Assembly (NCBI GenBank): GCA_038523655.1
Contig: JBCBJG010000006.1
Coordinates: 1 to 30,074 of the forward strand
Length of the DNA: 30,074 bases
Source: CALHAX01 sp038523655
Lineage (GTDB): Bacteria > Pseudomonadota > Alphaproteobacteria > Rhizobiales > CALHAX01
Direction: 5' to 3'
In this document: positions 8,202 through 15,526 of the stretch, in pieces
Numbering within the stretch: the first letter of the stretch is position 1
Layout of the letters: each line of letters starts with the position of its first letter
Made by a program: the position numbers and the translations under genes
Notes under the pieces: generated by a model
Databases searched by the model: none
Seen by the model: the letters and a program-made list of their open reading frames with translations, nothing else
What the model was told of the DNA's origin: nothing

Positions 8202-9905
8202 TCAGGCGAGGCCGGCGATAAACTGGTGGACTTCGCTGACGCAGACTGAGCCTTCCCCGACCGCGGAGGCGACGCGTTTGACGGAGCCGGAGCGGATATC
8301 GCCGACCGCGAAGATGCCCGGGCAACTCGTCTCCAGCGGTCCGGGTGCCCGCTCCAGTTCCCAACCGGCTGCTGTGAGCTGATCCGCAGTCAGATCGGTA
8401 CCGGTAAGAACAAAGCCTTTTTTATCCTGCGTGACGTCCGGCGGCAGAAAGGCGTTGGCCGGGACGGCACCGATGAAGATGAAGAGGTGTGCGATGTCCG
8501 CCATCCGCGTCTCGTCGGTGCGGTTGTCGCGCAGTTTGAGCGACTGGAGGCTCTGCTCACCGCAGACCTCAGCGACCTCCGTGAATGGAAGGACGTCGAT
8601 GTTTTCGGTCTGCTCGATGCGCTCGATTAGATAGCTCGACATGCTGGAGGCAAGGCTTTCGCCGCGGATTAGGATGTGCACCCGGCGTGCGTGGCCGGCG
8701 AGGAAAATCGCAGCCTGCCCGGCAGAATTTCCTCCCCCGACGATTGCGATGTCGCGTTTCTTGCAGAGTTGGGCTTCGAGGTGGCTCGCGCCGTAGTGGA
8801 CGCCGCCGCCAGTGAACCGGTCGAGCCCCTCGATCGGCGGAGTGCGATATTCAGCGCCGGAGGCAATCACGATGCTCTTTGCGCGAACCGTGTCGCCGCC
8901 GTCGAGCGTCAGGGTGTGGGGCGCGCCGCAGGTGATCGTTTCAATCCGCCGGGCGCTCGCGACCTCGGCACCGAACTTCGACGCCTGCAGGAAGCCGCGG
9001 CCCGTTAGTGCCTGGCCGGAAATGCCGGTGGGGAAGCCGAAGAAATTTTCGATCCGCGATGACGTGGCGGCCTGTCCACCCGGGGCAAGACTTTCGACCA
9101 CGAGGACCGAAAGGCCCTCCGAGGCGCCATAGACGGCGGCAGCCAGACCGCCGGGTCCGCCGCCCGCGACGACGAGATCATACGTCTGATCCGGTTTGAT
9201 TGTGGCTGCGATCCCGAGTTCTTCTGCGAGCGCGCGAATGCTCGGCTTCACCAGCGTGAGGCGGTCCGAAGAAACAACGGGGCGGTCCTGCGGTGCGTGC
9301 CCCAGCGCGTCGAGCCGAGACTGATTTCCATCGTCTCCCAGATCGCGGAAGGCAAAGGGGATGCCCTGGCGGGAGAGAAACGTCCGCACGCGCGCTGTTT
9401 CCGCTTCCTCAGCAACGCCGTAGAGGGTGATGTCGCCCTGATCTTCGGCGATGAGGCGCATGCGCCGGAGAATAAAACTCAGGAATATTTTCTCCCCGAG
9501 TTCGGCTTCGAGCGCGATCATTTCGCGTAGTCTTTGCGAGCTGACTTCGAGGACGTGCAGGTCGGTCTTCGCCCGCCCGTCCACCAGCGCACCGCGGGCG
9601 ATCATCGATGTCGTCTCACCGGCGTAGTGGCCGGCGCTGTGGGTGATGATGTGCTGCTCGGCCCCGTCACGTTGGGCGACGACATCGAGTTCGCCGTCGA
9701 GGACGAGAAAGAGGCCGACTGCGCGCTCGCCAGTGCGCCAGAGCCATGTACCGGCCTTGTAGGTCGTTTCCTCGCCGTACCGCCGGACGAGCGCAATCTC
9801 GTCCTCGGTCAATGCCGGATCGAGTTCGTGCATGCGGTCGTCGGTGCCCGCCGCCCATGGCGGGGGCTGCGCCTTGTCGCTCGCCTGCGTCACGTCATCG
9901 GCCAT
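8202..9905 (-). CDS. cNMP-binding / glutaredoxin-like / thioredoxin-reductase-like fusion protein
   Basis: This is a 567-residue three-part protein. Residues about 28-150 form a cyclic-nucleotide-binding domain (AGTWLWRTGE..GLFLVLDGELDVV; phosphate-binding cassette around AGE 95-97 and R111). Residues about 157-232 look like a glutaredoxin fold (ITLYGVAEEAET..FLSRQGIPFAFRDL) but without cysteines at the usual CxxC place. Residues 242-567 are a thioredoxin-reductase-type flavoprotein, with FAD site VVAGGGPGGLAAAVYG, NAD(P)H site IAIVGGGNSAGQAA and C-terminal FAVGDIRSGSVKRVASAVGEG. The reductase CxxC that normally precedes the NADPH motif is missing (VHYGASHLEAQLC). The family occurs in other bacteria, usually annotated FAD-dependent oxidoreductase; the electron acceptor is unknown. 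ATG 9905 has GGAG five bases upstream. Its leader holds a 10-bp tandem repeat. The location near oxyR-katG suggests redox stress, by inference. Confidence 0.92.
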   Translation of the reverse strand: MADDVTQASDKAQPPPWAAGTDDRMHELDPALTEDEIALVRRYGEETTYKAGTWLWRTGERAVGLFLVLDGELDVVAQRDGAEQHIITHSAGHYAGETTSMIARGALVDGRAKTDLHVLEVSSQRLREMIALEAELGEKIFLSFILRRMRLIAEDQGDITLYGVAEEAETARVRTFLSRQGIPFAFRDLGDDGNQSRLDALGHAPQDRPVVSSDRLTLVKPSIRALAEELGIAATIKPDQTYDLVVAGGGPGGLAAAVYGASEGLSVLVVESLAPGGQAATSSRIENFFGFPTGISGQALTGRGFLQASKFGAEVASARRIETITCGAPHTLTLDGGDTVRAKSIVIASGAEYRTPPIEGLDRFTGGGVHYGASHLEAQLCKKRDIAIVGGGNSAGQAAIFLAGHARRVHILIRGESLASSMSSYLIERIEQTENIDVLPFTEVAEVCGEQSLQSLKLRDNRTDETRMADIAHLFIFIGAVPANAFLPPDVTQDKKGFVLTGTDLTADQLTAAGWELERAPGPLETSCPGIFAVGDIRSGSVKRVASAVGEGSVCVSEVHQFIAGLA

Positions 9906-9930
9906 GGAAACTCCGCCTGGCTATGCGCCC

Positions 9931-9970
9931 CACCCGGTCCCATCCGGCCCAATCCGGCCCCATCCGGTTT
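9931..9970. repeat. Four-copy 10-bp tandem repeat upstream of the reductase-like gene
   Basis: Four contiguous decamers, CACCCGGTCC, CATCCGGCCC, AATCCGGCCC and CATCCGGTTT, share the core ATCCGG with small changes. They lie 26-65 bases upstream of the ATG at 9905, in the 113-base gap after the MoxR gene. A 10-bp unit puts each copy on the same face of the helix, as in operator arrays. It may equally be slippage of GC-rich DNA. Confidence 0.65.
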
Positions 9971-10018
9971 GTCGGGCCTCGTTCGCCCCTTGCCTTCTCA
10001 TGTAGGCCGCGTCGGGTC

Positions 10019-10864
10019 CTAGCCCTCCCGTCGGGCCATGAATGCGAGGCGCTCGAACAACTGGACGTCCTGCTCGTTCTTCAGCAACGCACCGTAAAGT
10101 GGAGGAATAATCTTACGCTTGTCGTGCTCTTTCACCGTCTCGGGATCGATGTCTTCGTTGTGCAGCAGCTTGATCCAATCGAGCAGCTCGGAGGTCGACG
10201 GCTTTTTCTTGAGGCCCGGCACATCGCGCAAATTGAAGAACGCCGTCATCGCATGTTTCACCAGCCGGTTCTTGATGTCCGGGAAATGCACATCGACGAT
10301 CGCACGCATCGTGTCCGCGTCCGGGAAGCGGATGTAATGGAAGAAGCAGCGGCGCAGAAAAGCGTCGGGCAGTTCCTTTTCGTTGTTCGAGGTGATGATC
10401 ACGATAGGGCGCTGCTTCGCCGTCACGGTCTCGCCGGTCTCGTAGACGTTGAACTCCATGCGATCGAGTTCCTGCAGGAGATCGTTCGGAAACTCGATGT
10501 CGGCCTTGTCGATCTCGTCGATCAAGAGCACGGCGCGGCCGTCGTGGGTGAATGCGTCCCAGAGTTTGCCGCGGCGGATGTAGTTGGCGATGTCCTTCAC
10601 GCGTTCGTCGCCGAGTTGGCTGTCCCGCAGACGGCTCACTGCATCATATTCGTAAAGCCCTTGCTGCGCTTTAGTTGTCGACTTGATATGCCATTCGAGC
10701 AGATCGGAGCCGATCGCGTTCGCAACTTCGTGGGCAAGCACGGTCTTGCCGGTGCCCGGCTCCCCCTTGATCAACAGAGGGCGCTCGAGCGCGATCGCCG
10801 CATTCACCGCGACCTTGAGATCCTCGGTCGCAACATAGGAGTCGGTGCCGGTGAACTGCATCAT
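10019..10864 (-). CDS. MoxR-family AAA+ ATPase
   Basis: This is a 281-residue AAA+ ATPase of the MoxR/CoxD type, chaperone-like proteins that help assemble or activate metal-containing enzymes and other complexes. Walker A is GEPGTGKT (34-41), Walker B VLLIDEID (112-119), sensor 1 TSNN (158-161), and an arginine pair RR (171-172) follows. The start is ATG 10864 (the first of two consecutive Met codons). A far longer open frame to 11815 is antisense to the transketolase and membrane-protein genes and is not credible. MoxR genes usually sit beside a gene for a von Willebrand A (CoxE-type) partner; none is adjacent here. The next gene on this strand is the cNMP/reductase fusion, 113 bases on. 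Confidence 0.92.
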   Translation of the reverse strand: MMQFTGTDSYVATEDLKVAVNAAIALERPLLIKGEPGTGKTVLAHEVANAIGSDLLEWHIKSTTKAQQGLYEYDAVSRLRDSQLGDERVKDIANYIRRGKLWDAFTHDGRAVLLIDEIDKADIEFPNDLLQELDRMEFNVYETGETVTAKQRPIVIITSNNEKELPDAFLRRCFFHYIRFPDADTMRAIVDVHFPDIKNRLVKHAMTAFFNLRDVPGLKKKPSTSELLDWIKLLHNEDIDPETVKEHDKRKIIPPLYGALLKNEQDVQLFERLAFMARREG

Positions 10865-11051
10865 CTTTGTCCGGTAGATCTGGGGTGAAACGCCGAGACG
10901 CACCGCGCGGGTCACTCCACGCGTGCTGGCCGCCGGGTGTCTATCACGCAGGCGGATTGACGCAATGCTGGGTCGGCGCTGCAAATCTGTCGCAATCTTT
11001 CGGTCGTAAGGTGCCGCATACGCCCCATCGATGCGAGCGCCGAGACTGCCT

Positions 11052-11354
11052 ATGGCCGTGACACGCACCAATCTGAGACGCAGCGTTGTTCTGCGCGCAG
11101 GCGTGTTGCTGGTTGCCGTCCTGTGCATCATCGCCGGCGCGATCACCTTGCCCCTGCCCATTCCGACCGGCGTCATTCTGCTCGGGATCGGCTTTGCGCT
11201 GATCCTGCTGGTGTCGCGGCGGTCGCGGGTCTGGTTTCGCGGATATCGGCGACGGACCCCGTGGATCGACGCACGGCTCGGGCAGATTGAGCACCGGTTG
11301 CCGGATGTGCTGCGGCAGGCGCTGAGCGGTCGTCGACGCCATCCCCAGTCCTGA
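11052..11354 (+). CDS. Small two-helix inner-membrane protein
   Basis: This is a roughly 100-residue protein with a basic N-terminus (MAVTRTNLRRSVVLRAG), two hydrophobic segments joined by a proline turn (VLLVAVLCIIAG, PLPIPTG, VILLGIGFALILLV), and a basic cytoplasmic-looking tail (SRRSRVWFRGYRRRTPW). The hairpin with a Pro-rich turn resembles the PGPGW-type small transmembrane proteins, whose function is unknown. I prefer ATG 11052 over ATG 11031; neither has a clear ribosome site. It is divergent from the MoxR gene and upstream of tkt. Two hairpins follow it. That it is a real gene is supported by the coherent hydrophobic pattern and composition. Confidence 0.7.
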   Translation: MAVTRTNLRRSVVLRAGVLLVAVLCIIAGAITLPLPIPTGVILLGIGFALILLVSRRSRVWFRGYRRRTPWIDARLGQIEHRLPDVLRQALSGRRRHPQS

Positions 11355-11420
11355 TCGGGTGAGCGCGGCAGATCGCGCGGTGGTTTACGCGGTGCCAGCC
11401 GGGCGCTACACCGCCCCGGG

Positions 11421-11464
11421 CCGCTGGGGGAGCGGCATGCGCGCCGTTTTGCACAAGGGCGCGC
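11421..11464 (+). promoter_or_regulatory. Two tandem hairpins in the tkt leader
   Basis: CCGCT-GGGGG-AGCGG (11421-11435) is followed by GCGCGCC (11439-11445) pairing with GGCGCGC (11458-11464) across 12 bases. They lie between the small membrane-protein gene and the tkt ATG at 11490. They may end the upstream transcript or be part of the tkt leader. No U-tract is present. Confidence 0.35.
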
Positions 11465-11489
11465 CTCTCTGAAACTCCGGGAGGGCCGC

Positions 11490-13499
11490 ATGGCCGAAGC
11501 GTACGTCCAGGACGAGGCGCAGCGCGCAACGCACAAGGAAATGGCAGACGCGATCCGCGTCCTGTCGATGGATGCGGTGCAGGCTGCAAAATCGGGGCAT
11601 CCCGGCATGCCGATGGGCATGGCGGACGTCGCGACGGTGCTCTTCTCGCGGTTTCTGAAATTCGATGCCGCAGCGCCGGATTGGCCGGACCGGGATCGGT
11701 TCGTGCTGTCGGCGGGGCACGGCTCGATGCTGCTGTACGCGCTGCTGCATCTGACGGGCACGCCCGGCATGCCGATGGAGGCGCTGCGCCAGTTCCGCCA
11801 GCTCGGCCAGCCCACGGCCGGGCATCCAGAGTATGGCCACGCGCCGGGGATCGAGACGACGACTGGGCCGCTCGGTCAGGGTATCGCCACCGCGGTTGGG
11901 ATGGCGCTTGCCGAACGGCTTCTCGCAGCCCGGCACGGCGACGAAATCGTCGACCATCACACCTACGTCATCGCGGGTGACGGTTGCCTGATGGAAGGGA
12001 TCAGTCACGAAGCGATTTCGCTCGCCGGACATCAGAAGCTCGGTAAGTTGATCGTCCTGTTCGACGACAACAACATCACGATCGACGGGGCTGCGACGCT
12101 GAGCGTCTCGGACGACCAGATCAAGCGGTTCGAGGCAAGTGGATGGGATGCGCAACGCGTGGACGGGCACGATCCGGACGCGATTGCTGCGGCCATCGAG
12201 CGGGCCCGTAGCACAGCGTCACCCTCCCTGATCGCCTGCAAAACGACTATCGGATACGGCGCGCCGAACAAGCAGGGAACGTCCGCGACGCACGGTGCGC
12301 CGCTTGGTGACGACGAAATCGCTGCGACGCGCGCCGCGCTTGGCTGGGACGCGGCTCCGTTCGAAATCCCCGCGCATATTGCCGATGCGTGGGCCGAAGT
12401 TGGCCAGCGTGGTGCCGCGGCACATGAAGCCTGGGAAGCGCGGGCCGGCGCACTCGATGCGCGCGATCGGGCGCGCCTCGATGATCCGCTCGATGATGCA
12501 GCGCGCAAAACGCTCAGCGAGACCGTGGTGCACTGCAAAGCGCAATTCCTCGAGGAAGGAAAAGCGCTCGCCTCGCGTCAGTCGTCGGCGAAGGTACTCG
12601 AAGCTATTATTCCTCCGCTTGAGCGGCTGATCGGCGGATCGGCAGATCTGACCGGGTCGAACGGTACGATCACCGTGCACTCCGAAGCGGTCCAGCCGCC
12701 GGCTTATGACGGAAACTACGTCCACTACGGCGTGCGCGAGCACGGTATGGGCGCCGCCATGAACGGCATCGCTCTGCATGGTGGTTTCATCCCATACGGT
12801 GGGACGTTCCTCGTCTTCACGGACTACTGCCGTCCGGCGATACGGCTCTCGTCCCTGATGGGCAAGCGCGTGATCTACGTCATGACGCACGACAGCATCG
12901 GGCTCGGCGAAGACGGGCCGACCCACCAGCCGGTGGAGCATCTGGCTGCGCTGCGGGCGATCCCGAACCTCAACGTTTACCGCCCGGCCGACAACATCGA
13001 GGTGGCGGAATGCTGGGAAGCGGCACTGACGACGCCCGAGACACCGTCGATCATGGTTCTGACGCGGCAGGGGCTGCCGCCGCTGCGCGGCGATGCGACG
13101 GAGGAAAATCGTTCGGCCACTGGCGCGTATGTGCTGCATGAGCCGGAGGGCAAACGGGACGTGACGCTGCTCGCGACCGGGTCGGAAGTTGGACTTGCCA
13201 TGACGGCGGCGCAGACCCTCGCAGGTGAGGGCATCCACGCGGCCGTCGTCTCAATGCCGTGCTGGGAGCTCTTCGAAGCGCAGTCGCAAGACGCGCAGCG
13301 GGCGGTGCTCGGAACTGCACCACGGGTCGCCGTCGAGGCAGCGGTCGATCTCGGCTGGCATCGCTGGATCGGATCGGATGGGGCGTTTGTCGGGATGCAC
13401 AGCTTTGGCGCATCCGCTCCGGCACCGGCACTCTTCGAGCATTTCGGCATAACCGCCGACGCCGTCGTCGTGGCCGCCCGGCGCGTCGCCTCGGCCTGA
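11490..13499 (+). CDS. tkt: Transketolase
   Basis: This thiamine-diphosphate enzyme moves two-carbon ketol units between sugar phosphates in the non-oxidative pentose phosphate pathway and the Calvin cycle. At 669 residues it has the full length. Visible signatures are KSGHPGMPMGMAD (34-46), SAGHGSMLLYALLHL, TTTGPLGQGIATAVGMA, and the ThDP/Mg motif beginning GDGCLMEG (163-170) and ending near DDNN (192-195). The C-terminal half contains YGVREHGMGAAMNGIALHGG with the activating glutamate and GLGEDGPTHQPVEHLAALRAIP. The ATG at 11490 has the ribosome site GGGAGGG. The next gene is pgk, 150 bases on. A glyceraldehyde-3-phosphate dehydrogenase gene, which often lies between tkt and pgk in alphaproteobacteria, is absent. 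Confidence 0.97.
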   Translation: MAEAYVQDEAQRATHKEMADAIRVLSMDAVQAAKSGHPGMPMGMADVATVLFSRFLKFDAAAPDWPDRDRFVLSAGHGSMLLYALLHLTGTPGMPMEALRQFRQLGQPTAGHPEYGHAPGIETTTGPLGQGIATAVGMALAERLLAARHGDEIVDHHTYVIAGDGCLMEGISHEAISLAGHQKLGKLIVLFDDNNITIDGAATLSVSDDQIKRFEASGWDAQRVDGHDPDAIAAAIERARSTASPSLIACKTTIGYGAPNKQGTSATHGAPLGDDEIAATRAALGWDAAPFEIPAHIADAWAEVGQRGAAAHEAWEARAGALDARDRARLDDPLDDAARKTLSETVVHCKAQFLEEGKALASRQSSAKVLEAIIPPLERLIGGSADLTGSNGTITVHSEAVQPPAYDGNYVHYGVREHGMGAAMNGIALHGGFIPYGGTFLVFTDYCRPAIRLSSLMGKRVIYVMTHDSIGLGEDGPTHQPVEHLAALRAIPNLNVYRPADNIEVAECWEAALTTPETPSIMVLTRQGLPPLRGDATEENRSATGAYVLHEPEGKRDVTLLATGSEVGLAMTAAQTLAGEGIHAAVVSMPCWELFEAQSQDAQRAVLGTAPRVAVEAAVDLGWHRWIGSDGAFVGMHSFGASAPAPALFEHFGITADAVVVAARRVASA

Positions 13500-13649
13500 G
13501 CAAAGACACACCTGGTAACCCATCGGGCGCGGTTGAGCCGGGGGGTTGCTCCAAGCGCTCAAAAGTTGCGTTCACTGACGCGCCGGCGGCGAACTCCGCT
13601 CGCGTGAAGGGAGCCGTCATAAAACACGACGATCAGGAGATCGGTGACC

Positions 13650-14864
13650 ATGTACGACGTCAACCTCAGCGGCATTCGCACGATTGCAGATGTCGACGTG
13701 ACGAACGCGGTCGTGCTCGTGCGGGCCGATCTCAATGTGCCGATGGAGGCAGGGCAGGTCACCGATACGACCAGGCTCGACCGGTTCGCACCGACGTTGC
13801 AGGACCTTGCCGCGCGGAGAGCAAAAGTCGTGGTGCTCAGCCATTTCGGGCGGCCCGAAGGATCGGTTGTGCCGGCGATGTCGCTGCGGGCGGTGGCAGG
13901 TCCGCTTGGGCAGTCCGTCGGGCGCGAGGTCGATTTCGGCGAAACGGACTGGGACGACGTCGCACGCCTTCAGCACGAGATTGCGGGCATGGCGCCGGGA
14001 GATATTCTCCTCGCGGAGAACACACGTTTTCATCCGGGCGAAACCGACAATGCGCCTGACCTCGCCCGCCGAATGGCCGGGCTTGGTACGATCTTCGTGA
14101 ACGATGCTTTCTCCGCTGCGCACCGCGCGCACGCGTCGACCGTCGGGATCGCGGATTATCTTCCGGCCTATGCCGGGCCATCGCTCGCCGCGGAGATCGA
14201 TGCGATCCGCTCTGCTCTCGATGCGCCGAAGCGGCCGGTGGGTGCAGTGGTCGGCGGGGCCAAGGTGTCGTCAAAGCTGCCCGTGCTGGTCAATCTCGTC
14301 GAGCGGCTTGACGCCCTGATCATCGGTGGCGGCATGGCGAACACGTTTCTCCACGCGCTCGGCCACAATGTTGGGAAGTCGCTGTGCGAGCCCGAGTTCG
14401 CGGATACGGCGCGCGACATTCTCGCGAAGGCGAAAGAGGCGGGGTGCGCCGTTCATCTGCCGGTCGATGCCGGGGTCGCTCCGCAGTTCGAAGCAGGCGC
14501 GCCGGTGGAATACGTCGGCATCGATGATGTGCCGGGCGACCAGATGATCCTCGATGTAGGGCCGCAAACCCGCGCGCAGCTCGATACAGTCGTCGCCGGT
14601 CTTGAAACCCTGCTTTGGAACGGCCCGCTCGGCGCGTTCGAGATTGCGCCGTTCGATGTGGGCACCAACGCGCTGGCGAAATCAGCCGGGGCGCAGACCG
14701 CGGCAGGTCGCCTGCGCACGGTTGCGGGCGGCGGAGATACGGTTGCGGCGCTTAATCATGCCGGGGCAGCGTCACAGTTCAGCTATATCTCGACGGCGGG
14801 CGGAGCGTTTCTCGAATGGCTCGAAGGACGGCATCTGCCGGGGATACTCGCATTGACGAGGTGA
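13650..14864 (+). CDS. pgk: Phosphoglycerate kinase
   Basis: This enzyme interconverts 1,3-bisphosphoglycerate plus ADP with 3-phosphoglycerate plus ATP in glycolysis, gluconeogenesis and carbon fixation. It has about 404 residues. The family signature VVLVRADLNVPME is near the N-terminus, followed by SHFGRPEG and LAENTRFHPGE, substrate-binding segments. Nucleotide-side motifs include VGGAKVSSKLPVL, LIIGGGMANTFL, WNGPLGAFE and VAGGGDTVAAL. ATG 13650 lies ten bases after AGGAG (13635-13639); an in-frame GTG at 13644 is closer to it and would add two residues. The stop TGA overlaps the GTG start of soxX by four bases, so soxX is probably translated by ribosomes finishing pgk. Confidence 0.97.
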   Translation: MYDVNLSGIRTIADVDVTNAVVLVRADLNVPMEAGQVTDTTRLDRFAPTLQDLAARRAKVVVLSHFGRPEGSVVPAMSLRAVAGPLGQSVGREVDFGETDWDDVARLQHEIAGMAPGDILLAENTRFHPGETDNAPDLARRMAGLGTIFVNDAFSAAHRAHASTVGIADYLPAYAGPSLAAEIDAIRSALDAPKRPVGAVVGGAKVSSKLPVLVNLVERLDALIIGGGMANTFLHALGHNVGKSLCEPEFADTARDILAKAKEAGCAVHLPVDAGVAPQFEAGAPVEYVGIDDVPGDQMILDVGPQTRAQLDTVVAGLETLLWNGPLGAFEIAPFDVGTNALAKSAGAQTAAGRLRTVAGGGDTVAALNHAGAASQFSYISTAGGAFLEWLEGRHLPGILALTR

Positions 14865-15526
14865 CCGACGTGGCGCAGCGCACGACCTTGCAACGGCTCG
14901 CACGGCATTGCTTGGCCATGGCTGTGCCGCGCGCTGCCACACGGAACGCGATCGTATCCGTCATGGTCTGCATCGCGACGGTGGCGGTGAGTGATCGTGC
15001 CGACGCGCAAACGGTTGGGCCACAGGTTCTGGAAGAAGATGTCGCGGCGCACCCCTGCCGGCGGGCGGGAACGGAAACGGCCGTCCCGTTCGAGCTTGCT
15101 GCAGGGCGAACGCTTGCCCGGTCGATCCCGAATGCGCTGAGTGGGGCGCCGGGCAATCCCCTTCGCGGGCGCACGCTGATGGTCGCCGCGGACCGTGGCA
15201 ATTGCATCGCATGCCATGCGGTCGCTGATATTCGGCGCAAGGCGCGGCGGGCAGATTCCACGTCGGTCAGCCGGTTCGGCATTCAGGGCACCGTTGGGCC
15301 GGCGCTCGATGGCGTCGGGAGGAAATATGAGGCCGGGGAGTTGCGCCTCTGGGTGGTTGACCCTCGGCTTGCGGTGACCGGACGCCAGCCGCTGAAGCCG
15401 GCCTATCACTCCATCCGTGAGCGCGTGCGTGTGCTCGAGGGCTGCGAAAATCGCGTGCTGCTCACGGCGCAGGAGATCGAAGATATCGTCGCCTACATGG
15501 CGACACTGACGGAAGCTGCGGAGTGA
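14861..15526 (+). CDS. soxX: Sulfur-oxidation c-type cytochrome SoxX
   Basis: This is the monoheme subunit of the periplasmic SoxXA cytochrome, which oxidatively couples thiosulfate to the SoxY carrier. Counting from GTG 14861 (221 residues), the heme site is C115-x-x-C118-H119 (GNCIACHAV). It is preceded by LSGAPGNPLRGRTL and followed by VGPALDGVGRKYEAGELRLWVVDPR and LTAQEIEDIVAYMATL, all typical of SoxX. A signal-like segment ends at RADAQ (46-50). ATG 14918 is an alternative start that would give a tidier signal peptide. Where SoxX proteins normally carry a Met-Pro-Ala motif with the distal heme ligand, this one reads QPLKPAYH with K179. Cysteines C66 and C195 are extra. It overlaps pgk and soxA by four bases each. 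Confidence 0.88.
   Translation: MTDVAQRTTLQRLARHCLAMAVPRAATRNAIVSVMVCIATVAVSDRADAQTVGPQVLEEDVAAHPCRRAGTETAVPFELAAGRTLARSIPNALSGAPGNPLRGRTLMVAADRGNCIACHAVADIRRKARRADSTSVSRFGIQGTVGPALDGVGRKYEAGELRLWVVDPRLAVTGRQPLKPAYHSIRERVRVLEGCENRVLLTAQEIEDIVAYMATLTEAAE

Noticed and set aside
10900..11030. Promoter pair (TTGACG..TGCAAA and TTGCGT..TAGACA) between MoxR and the small membrane gene
   Set aside because: The -10 matches are only three of six on both strands, which is not enough to annotate.
10865..11815. N-terminal extension of the MoxR protein to 598 residues
   Set aside because: The added part is antisense to the small membrane-protein gene and tkt and has the Arg/Ser/Pro-rich composition of a shadow frame.
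12219..13238. Long open frame antisense to tkt (about 339 codons)
   Set aside because: It lies wholly within tkt on the other strand; high GC and codon-aligned antisense reading explain its length.
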